From: Serinus canaria
Taxonomy: Eukaryota; Chordata; Aves; Passeriformes; Fringillidae
DNA length: 64,000 nucleotides
Direction of reading: 5' to 3'
Assembly: GCF_022539315.1 (NCBI RefSeq)
Contig: NC_066317.1
Location: forward strand, 45,239,935-45,303,934
Both the position numbers and the translations under genes were made by a program. Of this stretch, positions 12,701 to 24,634 are shown piece by piece. How positions within the stretch are numbered: position 1 is the first letter of the stretch; every line of letters starts with the position of its first letter. Below the pieces are notes generated by a model that was not told where the DNA came from, made no database searches, and saw only the letters and a list, made by a program, of their open reading frames with translations.

Positions 12701-15130
12701 TGTTTCTTAGGAGAGGGACACTCGTCAAGCTTAACTTCACAAAGAGAAAGTACTTCTGTATACCCTTCAAATTTTAGTATTGTCTCTTATAAAACAAGCA
12801 GACTTAGGTGAGCCTAGGCCACAAGGAGACCATTACTCATCTATTTTAGTGTATATTTAAGCAAAGGTAGAAAGAAATATTTCCCGTCTAGATGGGGGCT
12901 CAATATGACCACATGTGTAAATATGTACATTTGTTCCTAAATCCACACCAACTCATCGTCCTGTCTAGGCAGTGGTAAGCACCTGACAGCCACTTCTGAC
13001 TATTTTATACCCTTGCTTGAGCATTCTAGGGAAGCACTGGCAGTAATAGGATGCACAGAATTATTTTAAGACTTACCATTTAGAAAAACGCTTTCAGTAT
13101 TAAGATATAAGCTACTTAAAAGTGTATAGAAGCTTTCAATTGCTCAAAAATAATTTTGTTTTTTAAGGACCTTCTCACTGATAGTGCTTAACATGGAACA
13201 TTGCAACATTTTCCTTTTTAATTAAAAATAGGCAAGGAATGGGATTCTTTGTATCTTGTTCTTACAGTCTGAGACATCTAAACACATTTCATTCAGGTAT
13301 TTCATTACAGTGTAATGAAATAACTTAGGAATTAGCTAATTGATCTCGGGACTTTTGCATTACATAATACTTCAAAATAGTCAGATACCAGGAATAAAAG
13401 ATTAAGAGGGCCTTTTCATTGGATTTGTAAATTGAAGATTAAGCTTATTAAGTCTGGATATGGCAAGAGAATGTTTCTGTGTGACAGCACAAAAGTGTTT
13501 ACATTTATGAAAAAGTCTTCGTACAGAAAGTACCTTCACAAAAAACTTGCATAATACAATCTTTCGGTAGCATTATCTCATTTTTTATAATACTCATAAT
13601 TTATTTCAATTAACCCACAAACACAGTCAAATTAGAGCAGTTTTTGTTAGGTTTCAACAAATGGTGAGATGCTGGTTTCAAGATGATCATTGAAGACATC
13701 ATTTTAGCCATTCTCAATTCTACTTCCAAGACAATGCTTAGAGGTGCCAACTGGAATCATCGCATATGAAGTTAGAAATCACCCACTGAGGAAATCATAA
13801 ACTGATGTTTAATGTCAGTTCCTGGCACACGCTGTCTTCATCCCTGTAAAAGAAGTTTTATTTAAACTGCAGTCAGCATTATGCACACACAAAACAGCTA
13901 ACTGCTCTAAGGTTGAGCTACATGACACTAACCTTAGGCCAGAGCCATTTCTTGAAAGAAATTACTTTGTACAGGATGGGATTTGCTTTTTCCATACCAT
14001 TAGTATGGATTCCATTCCAGAGGACCAGCTATATTACAATAAGCAGAACCAGTAACTATTATTATCTTTCCTCTGATTTTTTTGCTATTTGTTTTTGGCT
14101 AAATCTATATAAAATTCTAACAGTTACCACACCAGTTTTTCACCAGTCAAAGCTATTTTGCTTTGTTTTCCAACAAGGAGTAAATAAAACTCCTTCAGGA
14201 ACAGAAGGCAATGCAGCCACAATTACCTGATAATCCTTTTCACAATTACATACCGGGAGACAAAACAATTTTCAAGAAACTCTTCATTGAAGACATTAAT
14301 CACATAAGTGCACAAAGATTTGAGAATTAAGATTCAGATATCATAACAAGACAGTTGTGATATTAAGATTCAGCTATTATAACAAGAGGACAGTTCAAGA
14401 TCTTCCTACAAACTATTAATAAAGTTGATTAACAGCTTTCTGAAGTTTAGCAGTTATACAAATGTGTTCCTCCTAAGCATGATCCAAAGAAGAGTTTCAG
14501 CCTCACCTCTGGGTTTGCAAGAGAACTTTTATACCCCTCTGTATTGGCCACTTAAGACACTGCCAGACTTAAGAGGGCAAAGCATAAAAGGGGAGCAGAT
14601 TTTAGTATATTATAGTGTTTTCTTTTTTACTAAGATGATCTGAACTTACTATTTGCTCAAGAAGTACTACAATTTGCTTGAAATTTGTAAGTTTTTAAAG
14701 AACAATACTTAAAACCACTGGCAATTGTCATCAGATGAGAGCACACTTACCTTCCAGTAGAAGGCATTATTTATTCCTAAGAAGTCCTGAGCATTGCTTC
14801 ACATTTAGGTGTGATTACCCATGTCTAAAACACTTCAAGCGTCAGGTTGCTATGTGAGGCCTCTAAACAACACACAAAAAATTGTAAAATTATAATTTAA
14901 TCTGTTTAACAAAAGTTAAAACTCTAAATTAAAGTTTATTCTACAGAGTTGCTACTATGTTGTAAACATTTAGAAAGTAGTTTTCCATGGAGTTGCAAAA
15001 GTCATTTACAAGAAGTTAATTTTTAAATTAAAACCTAGAGCAAATGGCAAGTACTGGTTCAATCTGTTGACAAGGCATGTTCATTAGCCCAGTTAAGCAA
15101 CATAGAACACATTTTTAACATTTAAAATAT
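9782..15130. other. Intergenic DNA, no gene recognised
   Basis: AT-rich sequence with scattered short open frames. The longest, 139 codons on the minus strand at 10605-11024, has no recognisable domain or splice support. The only structure noted is a short tandem duplication at 14326-14399. Confidence 0.6.
14326..14399 (+). repeat. Imperfect tandem duplication, unit about 36-38 bp
   Basis: The unit starting ATTAAGATTCAG at 14326 repeats at 14362. Both copies share the TATAACAAGA / CATAACAAGA and ACAGTT segments, with a small insertion in the second. Confidence 0.75.
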
Positions 15131-15134
15131 ACTT

Positions 15135-16177
15135 TTAACTATAAACAATAGAAAGTTTATTAAGCCCAAATTCCTTTCAAGGCTGACACTACCAAGGTAA
15201 ACTCTAAACCTGTAGATCTGACTGAATCGTTGCGGGATAATTCATTGCTACCTTGTGTCTACTGACGGATAAATATATACGCACACCTTGTTACAAATTA
15301 TAAAGCACTCAACCGAGACACAGCAAAGGACACTGTTACAGGTGGACTAGAAGACTGCAGGGAAGGCCCAAAACAGAGGGGTTTTTTTTTGTTTAAACGA
15401 TTTCTAAACCCATTTAAGCCAAATCCTAAGTGCCTACAGTCCAAACATCACAGGTTACAATTGCAATTTTCTTGATGCGGCCTATTAAAAAACTACATTA
15501 ACGCAGTGATTTAGATTTTAAGTCTGCGTAGCTTAATAGCCGCGCTTTACAATACAGAAGAGTGTAAATGTAGACAGTTATTTTGGCTTAGAGACATAGG
15601 GCAGCAACCAACATATCTTTATTTGTCTTTAAAAAGTGTCGGGATTCAAAGCCCTCCACTTCTGAAGCCCGAAGCCTTTTCTTACCAGCCCCAGGCTGTA
15701 GGAGGAGCGTTGAGCTCGGTGCGCCCCTCACCCATAGGCGTCCAAGGGCGTGAGCGCAGACCGCCAGCGCTGCCCCTGCCCAGGCCTGCCGCGCTGGGCC
15801 TTCTGCCCATCGGGAGCATTTGAAGGACTCGCCGCTTCCTCGGGACACACTGCGGACGGAGAAAGACATCAGCCGGGCAGCAAGGGACCGCGAGGGGGGA
15901 ATGGAGGGACACGGACCATTTGTGCCTCACGACAGGATGCAGGGCGGAGGGAAAGGCTCCGTACTGGGTTTTAGTGAGGGAAAGCTGCTCTATCCCCCTG
16001 TGTTGACTCCCCGGAGCACGGCCAAGCTCCGAGAGGGCAAGATATTAAGGGAAAACCACATAGGTGTCCCGTCCCCACCCCCCCCCGGGCCAGAGCCCGT
16101 CCGTGCGGAGCGCGGGTGGTTTCCCCTATGAGCGGCCGCGTACACCTTACCGCGCACACAGCCGGCAGACAGAAAGG
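15135..16177 (-). ncRNA. Predicted spliced non-coding RNA gene, possible snoRNA host (DANCR-like)
   Basis: Proposed from signals on the minus strand. The start is at a pyrimidine tract near 16177. Exon 1 is 16151-16177, followed by donor GTAAGG. The exon 2 acceptor (pyrimidine tract then CAG) gives a start at 15849, with donor GTAAGA after 15686; an alternative donor GTGAGG lies after 15732. The exon 3 acceptor gives a start at 15354. AATAAA lies at 15161-15156, so the end is near 15135. No long open frame spans these exons. Short multi-exon genes with a TOP-like start usually host snoRNAs. In mammals DANCR, host of SNORA26, lies head-to-head with USP46, which is the layout here. Gene identity is inferred from position and promoter type, not from sequence I could match. 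Confidence 0.5.
15477..15543 (-). ncRNA. Candidate H/ACA-type snoRNA hairpin in the predicted intron
   Basis: The arms 15477-15488 and 15533-15543 are complementary over 11 bp with one bulged base. Inside them, 15502-15506 pairs with 15524-15528, leaving an internal loop on both sides. A long stem, a loop pocket and an upper stem are the layout of an H/ACA snoRNA hairpin. On the minus strand the hairpin is followed by AAGAAAA, which fits the ANANNA hinge box. I could not resolve a convincing second hairpin; a possible ACA box lies near 15386. It falls in predicted intron 2 of the minus-strand gene, as expected for an intron-encoded snoRNA. SNORA26 is the natural candidate but I could not confirm it. 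Confidence 0.35.
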
Positions 16178-16550
16178 CCGAGTAGCTCCTCGCAGGCCAT
16201 TAAATACCACCGCGCGCTCCCGCGAGACCCACGGGGCTCCAGCGGCCGCTGCCTATTGGCGAGAACAGCGCGCGTGACCTCGTGTGGAGCGGAGCGGAGC
16301 GGGGCGGGGCCGCGCGACAGAGCCGCGCTGGGGCGGCGGGCCCAGCAGCTGCTGCAGAGCCGCGCTGCGGCCGCGGCTGAGGGACTGGGCCGGCTGCTCA
16401 GCTGTGCTTCCTGCGGCGGCCTCTATGGGTGGGACCAAGACTTTCGCGGGGACATGCTTGTCCATTCTTGCCCAGACAGAGTTCTGGGTGCCCGGAGATC
16501 TTTAACACCGGGAAACAAAAGTGCCGTCGGTGCGAAATGACAGCTGTGTA
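15640..16550. promoter_or_regulatory. CpG island upstream of USP46
   Basis: CpG density and GC content rise sharply from about 15640 to 16550 against AT-rich flanks. The island contains GC boxes (GGGGCGGGG at 16301-16309) and the minus-strand core promoter at 16177-16259. Short open frames inside it on both strands reflect GC richness and resemble no protein I know. Confidence 0.85.
16177..16259 (-). promoter_or_regulatory. CCAAT/TATA core promoter with TOP-like start
   Basis: Read on the minus strand, CCAAT lies at 16259-16255 and the TATA-like TATTTAAT at 16206-16199. A pyrimidine start CCTTTCTGTCTG begins near 16177. CCAAT therefore lies about 80 bp, and the TATA box about 29 bp, before the proposed start, which are standard spacings. 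A start at C followed by pyrimidines is the 5' TOP arrangement found in ribosomal protein and snoRNA host genes. A donor, CGCG|GTAAGG, follows after only 27 nt. Confidence 0.65.
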
Positions 16551-16920
16551 GCCGGTTTGAGGCACTAAATACCGCTGATCTCTGTCTAAACTCCTGTCTA
16601 AGCCCTGCTTAGGAAGCTTAGGAGCTGTCTGTGAGGATGGTGAGGTAAAGCCCCGAGCCTCGCTAATGCCCTGGCGATGCCTTGCAGCTCTGCTGGGCTG
16701 CGCGCCAGGCGTGACGCGGTGGCAGCAGGCCTGTCCCGCCAGCCAGCCCTCAGCACGGGTGCAGAGCACTGCTGCTGTTCTGCCCCAGATAGAATGGGCT
16801 GCCTGCCTGGGGATGCTACTAAGAGGTTTTGGAGTGAATATGAGCAGATTAGCATAAACAGGGAATTAGCAGTTTGTAGGACAAAGACTTTGTATGTTGC
16901 CCAGCAAAGCTGGTAGGTAA

Positions 16921-17046
16921 GAATCACAGTATATCATAGAATATACTGAAGTGGAAGGGACCCATCAGGATCTTCGAGTCCAACACTTGGCCTTGCACAG
17001 GACACCCCAAGAATCACACCCGGTGCCTGAAAGCATTGTCCAAACT
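16921..17046 (-). mobile_element. CR1 LINE fragment (3' end)
   Basis: The sequence contains ATCATAGAAT, TGGAAGGGACCC, GAGTCCAAC, GGACACCCCAAGAATCACAC and GCATTGTCCAAAC, which I recognise as the 3' end of an avian CR1 retroposon read in reverse. The start carries the degenerate terminal ATCATAGAAT-type repeat of CR1. It breaks off near 17046 into unrelated sequence, so it is a short 5'-truncated copy. Confidence 0.85.
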
Positions 17047-18705
17047 GAATCGAATGGAAGTCCCTGCTTCTCAAATATGTGTGTATATTGCTGATAATTC
17101 CTACCTTCCTGTCTCAGTGAGAAGCAATATGTCCAGGCTCACGCCGAGTTACTACCTGCACAGCACCTGTAACGTGTGTGGAAAGAAAATAACCAGTTGG
17201 CCCGCTATCACTAATCTGAACTCTGCGTTTAAATTTCTCTCAACATAGCTATACCCATCTGATGCAGTCTGAAACAAATAGTCACATAGTTGCAATCAAG
17301 GGATGATTCTAGAAATTGTTTCCTTCCACTTCTAGTTACCTCTTCTAATTCTTGACACTCCAAAACATTGTTGCAGATTAACCTTGTGTCAGTTTTATTG
17401 TCTGTACATCAAGATTCAAAGCCTGCTTTAGGACTGGGGGTAAATCAGTCTCTGGAGATAAATCTGTGAGACGTGTAGTTTTAAGTTATTGCAAGTGGGC
17501 TCCTTTGCAATGACTATTTTCTGCAGTCAGACACCTAATTCAGATCTGTCCTTTTCCATAATGTAGTCAAAAAGATGAGATGGCATTCAACCTTTAAATT
17601 TTTAGCGCTTATGCCAGTGGCATTTATGTCAAGTTTGGTTTCTTCTTTTCCAATACAGAATGTAAACTGGCGCTTCTGTTACACAGAAAGCCAGCAATCC
17701 ACAGCAAACCAATGATTATTATCCACCCTAGTTGAGCATTTTAATCATTCACATAATCCTACACCTTTTTCTTGCCCCTCACAAGCTTTCTTCTGTTTTC
17801 TCCATACAAAGTTTGTATTGTTTGCCTTCTCTCTGGCTCCATGAAACTTTTGTGTCAGATAGAGGCACAACTTCAGAAAAAGAAATGCAGAGTCTACCTG
17901 ACCTGCCTGTCCTTTTCCAAACCTTCTCCATAGAATAACTGTCCCTTAATAAATTACTGCAAGGATCAGATGTGGATTTGAGCCTCCTTACTTGCAGGTT
18001 AGTTCTCCCATTTCCTGTTAAAGTGCAAGTAGTTGCTGCCTACAAGGCTGCAGGCAGATCTGCTGTTTCCATGTGTGTGGAATGTAATTGTTACCTGAAT
18101 TAACTTCTCAGCTGGGCACCGAACCTGCCCACAACCTGGGTACTTTGGGGGCTTGAGGAAGGAAAGACCACAATATTGGTGGATCTGGGTACAGGTAAAT
18201 TCTGAGATTGCCCTGGATCCCTCACTAACTGGGAGAAATACAGGCCTGGTCATGAGCAGAATTTGTAGGAAATCTAGTTATTATGGGGGCATTTTGAAAA
18301 TAATTAAGTGGCAGCAGGATGTCTTGGTTATTTTGTAGATCAGTGTTGAGCTTTCTAAGGAGTTGGGTGAGCTGAACTAGTTCAAATCTTGAAGAGTGGT
18401 GCTCTAATTAGCCAAGTCTCTCTTTGTCACATGCAAGAATTAAGTCTCAAAGTCACTGCCTTGATGCTTCTCACAGAAAGACTCTTGAAAACAACTAGTT
18501 TAACAACGTCAGGAGTTTACCACAATGTGCAATTGCCATAAACATTTCATGTCTTTCTCCACACTGATATGAAGGAAAATCAATCAAGTAAAACCTCATT
18601 TTGACCATCAGTCTTTGCAGGTGGATTACCTGCAAAGTAGTATAAGTATTCAGTAGCATTAAATAATTTTCAGGTTTGGAATCTTAGAATGTAATAGCCT
18701 TTCAT

Positions 18706-18745
18706 TTATATATATATTTGTGTGTGTGTCTTTGTGTGTGTGTGT
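18706..18745 (+). repeat. (TA)n/(TG)n microsatellite
   Basis: TATATATAT is followed by alternating TG dinucleotides, interrupted once by TCTT. Confidence 0.85.
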
Positions 18746-18939
18746 AATTTGGTTAAAATTTTGAGATGTAATGTAATGTAATAAAAGTATAATTTAATTA
18801 ATTTAGGCACAATTTATTTAACATGTAAAGGCTATTTTAATTTCATGCTGAAAATAGACTAAATGACACTTAGAGCTTATCTGTTCTTTGGGGTTTTTTG
18901 TCCTCAGAATGTTAGTGAGTTAAAATTGGAGCCTGTAGA

Positions 18940-19040
18940 ATAAAATAGAAATAATAAATATAATAAATAAAATAAATACATATTATAAATAAATATAATA
19001 AATAAATAATAAAATAGAAATAATAAAAATAATAATAAAA
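18940..19040 (+). repeat. AT-rich AATAAATA simple repeat
   Basis: About 100 bp made almost entirely of AAATA, AATAAT and ATAAATA units with a few G or C. The low-complexity open frame on the minus strand, rich in Tyr, Phe and Ile, is an artefact of this repeat. Confidence 0.9.
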
Positions 19041-19869
19041 TCTTTGGAGAAGAGGAAGGCAAGCCAGAATCATTATTTCCTTTTCAGAGGCAGAAACATC
19101 AATAGATTTCTGTAAAAACTTCAGTTTTCTGTTATTTTTGCTGAGTGAGTCTCTTTTTATTTGATAAATTACTTCCATGGTTAAAATTTTTGGTTATCTC
19201 TTTCTAGCCAATATGTATGATTAGAATTTAAATAGTATTTTTCCATCTGAGAACACATTTTGTATAGGTAAGAAAAATGCCACTAAAGTTTTCCAGTGAG
19301 CTCCCTTGCTGAATAATATACCTGATGAAGAGGCCATTCTTCAAGTCTTCCTTCTGGAAAGGTGGGAATATTTTTACTTGAGTAGTGAGTGTGGGGAAGG
19401 TTAGTATTATGTAAAGTGATGAAGCAATACTCTGAAGTTCTATTATTGTCACTGTTCCAAGCTCTTAACACAGCGTATTTGAAACTCAAGCAGAAGGAAG
19501 AGGGCAGGAGTAAGGTATGATAAGACAATCACATCTCCAGGCCATGATCGACTTGGACTGGCTGCAGAGGCTTTAACAGCCTCTTCATAGAACAAAATGG
19601 AATGGCTTTCACTAGAGAACTCTTAGACCCCTTGTATCTATTCAGTCAGCTTCTGGTACCTCAACATCAATGTACTGGTGTCTGTCTTATTCTGCTGTCT
19701 TTGGGCTTTCACATCTGCTGTCTGGCCAAGAAAAGATGATGTCAGATGCTGTTGCAGCATGGCAGGGTGGTAAAAATGGTGCAACCTTCTTTGACACATC
19801 TCCTTCAGAAGCTGCTCAGAGTGATGCCACAAGAACAGCCATTTCAAAACCATACACACACACCCCACA

Positions 19870-20275
19870 GATAGCTCAGCAGAGGAAAGTCAGGAAGGGC
19901 CTGTGCATGATATATTCCACCCAGGGTTTATTGCATCCACTCCACCAAAGGGACCAGAGACTAAAGACAGAACCATGTGGCCTGTAGGACTTCAGTGTGG
20001 GGTCAGAGACCAATGACCTGAGGGCACAGGGGCAGGCAAAGGGCAGCAACCTGCAGGGGGGATGAGGGAGGAGTAATTGGGGTGGGCAGTGTCAGCTGGC
20101 CAGTGGGGGAAGCAATCTAATGTAGATTGGCAGTAGTGCTGCAGAGCATCATTGGTTAAGTCCTCTCTATCAGATGAGGTGGGGAAACCTCTATGATATA
20201 TTCTTCCATAGCAAGGCCCTGCGGATTTCCCTGAGGGGAAGGAGTCAGAGGATTCTACAAGATGCTGCAAATGTG
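19870..20275 (-). mobile_element. Possible solo LTR or LTR fragment, boundaries uncertain
   Basis: This GC-richer block stands out from its AT-rich surroundings. On the minus strand it ends with GCAATAAACCCTGGGTGGAA (AATAAA at about 19934-19929) and is preceded by CCAAT/ATTGG elements. This resembles the polyadenylation part of an avian LTR. I could not find matching TG...CA ends or a target-site duplication. Confidence 0.35.
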
Positions 20276-23200
20276 TTTTGTTTTCTTCTAAAAACTAGTA
20301 ATATCTGAGAAAAATGAAGAGATGGTATTCTCTACTTGCCAACTAGTAAAAAACTTAATCTAGCAAAAGGTAGGCAAGATTCAGGAATCAATTTAATGCA
20401 GTTTTATTTCCATGCTTTATTTTTAGAACCCTGACAAGTCGTACTGTCACCAAAACACGAAGTTTTACAGTCATTTGAGTCAAGAGAAATAATTTCTCAG
20501 ATAATTTGAAAATGTGGGGTAGGGGCTGGTTTGAAGATGACAGTCTCAAAGAAGAATAGTAATTCCAAAGCTGGATTGATATTTTGGTTTTAGACTCTCC
20601 ACATTTTCTACGGATTTCCAAGAATTGTTCATGTACTACAACTCACTCTTGCCATTAGAATTTCAGGTGCAGATGGAGTGGTTTCCATAGACCTGCTATA
20701 AGCCATGTGCCACAGATTCAATGCATAGGCTGCAAGCTGGTATTTGGCGTTGTTCTAAAGCCACCAGTCTGTTCTGAAATGAGGCCAAGCTTCATGAAAA
20801 ATCCTGATTTTTCATTCTTGTGTCTACATATTTGCCATTTTGTTAAAGATATTTTTCTTCTTCTTTTTTTTTTTTTTTGATAGAACATAATTTAATATTA
20901 GATACAAAACATATTTTTAAAATTGTAAAATTCTAAACCTACATAGTCAGCACTGCAATATGTCAGATATCTGAATTCTCTTATAATTATTATATACTTT
21001 ACATGCTTTCAGAAAACCTTAGTATTGTTTTAACTCCCTTTTCCATTAAAATAACCTTTTAATTGGTTGGAACTATATCCTAAATTTGATGTGTTCCAAA
21101 CATTTGTTCAGCAAAACTGACTGATGATTACTTCTGGACCTAAGTTTATTACAAGAAAAACAAAAATGAACCCTCTGTGGAATTTTACAAGATTTCTGGA
21201 GAGGAAATGCAATATCCTCTTTGTAGCACAGAATGAACAGATATTCTTGTCTCAAATTTGCTACCAACTTTCCGGTGTTAACTTTGGACAAGTCATTACA
21301 TTTCTGCTGGCAATTTTCTTACTTTGTAAAAGAAGCTAATATTAACTTGCCACCAAATAATTTGACAACTCTGAGTGAATGCTTGCAAAATCCTCTGAAA
21401 AGTCTGATGGAAAATGTTATGGAAATCCACTCCTCTGCTAGCCAAGGAGGATATTTACAATAGGTCCATATTGTATGTAGCGAAATAGAAATGTTCAAGT
21501 GTAAAACCAGATGAGACCAAGACAGATCTAAAATTAAATGCAGGAGGTATATTTTGACCTTTCAACAGAAATTATATAAGCACTCTTAGGTTATAAATAG
21601 TCCTTTGTTTTCTTTGTCTTTGTCTAACACTCAGAAGAAACACAGGGTCGGTTGTTTGTTGTAAGGAGATAGGGCAGTGCTTTGGAGTGGAAACAATTGT
21701 GCACTGTTCTTTATTTATACAATTCCTATAAAGTTTGTAACTAGTATCTGTTGCATTGCTTAGCACTTTTTTATCTTCAAACAGCTTCAGGAATAAAGTT
21801 TCTATTCCTGAAAATGACAACAGCAGAAGAAAACAAAACCAGACACCAGTCCATTTCCAGCATGAAAGTTTCTTTCTTCTTTCCTGTATTGATATGTCTG
21901 AAGAGCAAAAAAGACAGTGCAAGACTATTTTCAAACTGACACAAACACACTTGTATATTATTTTTATTATTTATCTTCTGAAAAAAGAGAAGAAATGTGC
22001 CCACCTTGAAACAAAACTATTTATATTAGCATTAAGGAATATGATACTGGATTCTTCACAGAATGATGTGTGTGCATGTTTACAAATATTCCCTTGAACA
22101 ACCAATAAGTGCTTAATCAGTAGCAATTTAATTTTGTGTCAAAAACATTTAACAAACAGAAACAACAGAAAACTTACCCTGAAGTCAAGTAATTGGCATT
22201 TAAGAAAAACAGAAGGATGGAAGTACCACTTTTTTCTTTTTTGTTTTCACACTTTCTATGATTTCTCTGGGGTTTATATTATGGAAATCATGTTATTGAC
22301 ATTAAAATATATGTGAGGCAAATGGCTTTATTAGATACTGCATTTTGTGTCATTTAAATTTTTAATCACCTTTCAAACCCATTTGTTTGTTCCATAACTT
22401 TTCACTGATAATAATTATGATTCTCCACAGTAAATTGGAATAAGCAGGCTGCAGCCAAGAAGACATGATTAGGCTTGTGTAGTAGCAGGCATCAGTTTAA
22501 AAACCAGGGACGGTGCAGTACTGTCCAGTCTCTGCAGACTACTTGGAAATGCACTGGAAACTAATCAGACCTTGATTGCTTCAGTCCTGACTTGTTGGCT
22601 TAACTCCCATTTTCCCTGGTTATGTTGAGAAAACCTGTCATATTGCGTGTAATCCAGTCCTCGGAGTTTAAGCAAATTAAACACTTGGGATCAAATTCAC
22701 AAGTAATGTAAGACCATGAACTTAATAGAATTATACCAAAGATAATTTTTTTCTCAGTGATGTTATTTAATGGCTCTTTTACGTAGTGATTTGTGGATTT
22801 ATGAAGCAGTTTAGTGGCTCTGAGGACTTCACTCAATTATGTCCAAAAATCTTTCTCCATCCTGTACACTGAATGTCTGCAATGATTTAACTAATCCAAC
22901 TTAAGGAAGAAAGAAAATTCTGTCTCTGTGACAACTCAGATTTGAGTCTCTTTGCTGAAACTGTCAGCAGGATACCAACTAATGCCAAATTTGATACCGT
23001 TTTTATAAAGTGGTCACTTGTCCACAGTGAGCTGGATTAAGGCCACTTACCTAACAGTATTCTCCGGGCAGGAATTTATCTTTAGATGTTACTGCTGATG
23101 CCAGATTTTTACTAGTAATCATAGATCTTCATTTGAAATTATAACTAAAGAAAAAATAAAAATACTGATTTCAGAATGTTTCCTGTAAATAAAGCCTGTG

Positions 23201-23980
23201 GACCCAGGCTCTATAGGCTGCAATTATTTTATTCTAGCATCATGAAATGAAAGACATAGCTAAGCATGAGCATGCCACACTTCAGGTGCTGTTAGGAGCA
23301 GAGGTGTCTGTAGAAATGTTAGTAGTTCTCTCTTCATTTAAATTATTTCCTCAGCAGAAATAGCAGAGGAATACTAAAAAGGCCTTAAGCTCTTGCTGAA
23401 AAATAGCAACATCTGCTAAGGAAAGGGGAATTCTAACATGAGGATTGCCCTAGCTGAACTCTGTTCTTGCTTCTTTCAGCCATTTGCTATGTGACCTCCA
23501 GTTAGCTATTTAACAACCTTGTGCTTATTATCACGTGTGAGTTTAATATACTTACACTGCTCTGCCTTGGAGAAAGTCATGGGCCTCAACTTGCTTGTGT
23601 TCGAAGAGAACCTGAGATTATTACATTAAGTGTGTTGTACAAATGCTAGATGTTGTGAATTTTTGAGTGAGCATCTGCACACATGGTGTGGAGACAGTCT
23701 CAAAACAGCATTTTGAAGATAAATGTTATCTGCATGAATGGCAATACAAAGCACCAACTGAGGGCAGTAAATTACATTCCAGCCTACTGTTCTGGATTTT
23801 GCAAGTGCCTGGGCTCCTGTGTACCTCCTAATTAGGTGGGGTGAGCATGTTCCAAAGCACAGTGCCGCCGTTCCTGCCACACATCCACGTCCTCCTGCCC
23901 GCACTCTGCTTTCCTGTCCTTCATCCGCTGCCTGCCCCATCGTTGTGTACGCACCGAGGCCGGGTTTCTCAGCCCCGTGG
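20276..23980. other. Intergenic DNA upstream of the USP46 island
   Basis: AT-rich, with a poly(T) run near 20863-20878 and no recognisable exon, RNA gene or mobile element. It could hold USP46 enhancers but I see no defined motif cluster. Confidence 0.6.
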
Positions 23981-24571
23981 CCATTCCAGGCCCGGCGATT
24001 AAAGCACCACGGCGTCAGTCAGCGGGCCCGTCCGGTGGGGCGGCGGGCGCAGCGCCCCCGCGTCCCCTCTGCCCCGCAGCGCATTGGCTGCGGCGGCGGC
24101 CGCCTCGCCGGGCCCGCTGGGGTGCCCCGTGCCGGGCACTGCCTCTGACCTTCTCTTCCCTTCCCTCCCCTTCCCCGGCGCTGTCAGAGCGGATCAGCGG
24201 GCGCGGCGCTGCGATGGAGCGGCGAGCGGCGACGGCAGCCGCTGGGAGAGGAGGAAGAGGAGGAGGAGGAGGAAGGGAGAGATTAGCGCTGTGCCGGCTG
24301 GCGCAGAGGCGCGGCTGAGTGCTCCAGCGGGAGCCCGGGGCCCTGCGGACTGTGCCAGAGGCACAGGCGGAAGGAGCGGAGATGCGGCCGCTCTCCCCGC
24401 GCTGCTGAAGCTCCAGGTCACTCGCCCGGAGGAGGGAGGCCGGGAAGGTCCGTCCTTCCCGCCGCTCTGCGGGCGCAAAGGGTGCCTGTGCAGTCCCCTC
24501 CTCTCGCTTTTATCCCAGCCCCGGAGCAGGAGCCGCCGCCGCCTCCTATCCCTTCCTGCGCTCTTCCCACC

Positions 24572-24598
24572 ATGAGCGGGGCTGTTTTCACCTTATAA
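24572..24598 (+). CDS. Upstream ORF 1 of USP46 (8 codons)
   Basis: ATG at 24572 has A at -3 (CCCACCATGA) and ends at TAA 24596-24598. It is in the same frame as the USP46 start but is closed by its own stop. Its use depends on the mRNA starting upstream of it, which is likely but not visible here. Confidence 0.45.
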   Translation: MSGAVFTL

Positions 24599-24600
24599 AG

Positions 24601-24630
24601 ATGGCGGTGTGGGATCGCTGCAACCTTTAG
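24601..24630 (+). CDS. Upstream ORF 2 of USP46 (9 codons)
   Basis: ATG at 24601 has A at -3 and G at +4, a strong initiation context, and overlaps the YY1-type AAGATGGCGG. It encodes MAVWDRCNL and ends at TAG 24628-24630, four bases before the USP46 ATG at 24635. It lies in a different frame from USP46. The main ATG has C at -3 and A at +4, a weak context, so this uORF could limit USP46 translation. Confidence 0.55.
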   Translation: MAVWDRCNL

Positions 24631-24634
24631 ACTA

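Larger units (their letters stand above)
17047..19860. other. Intergenic DNA between the two CpG islands
   Basis: No exon or RNA gene is recognised. The stretch holds a TA/GT microsatellite at 18706-18745 and an AT-rich AAATAATA-type simple repeat at 18940-19040. Short open frames here have no domain or splice support. Confidence 0.6.

Noticed and set aside
14727..14733. GTCATCA, a minus-strand C-box candidate (TGATGAC) for a C/D snoRNA
   Set aside because: No CTGA D box at the required distance and no terminal stem.
16064..16540. 158-codon open frame in the upstream CpG island
   Set aside because: Arg/Ala/Ser-rich translation typical of GC-rich DNA, with overlapping open frames on both strands. 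Not conserved-looking.
18912..19178. Tyr/Phe/Ile-rich minus-strand frame
   Set aside because: Product of the AATAAATA simple repeat.
24084..24575. 163-codon open frame across the USP46 5' UTR island
   Set aside because: GC-driven composition, overlaps the likely 5' UTR and matches no known N-terminal extension of USP46.
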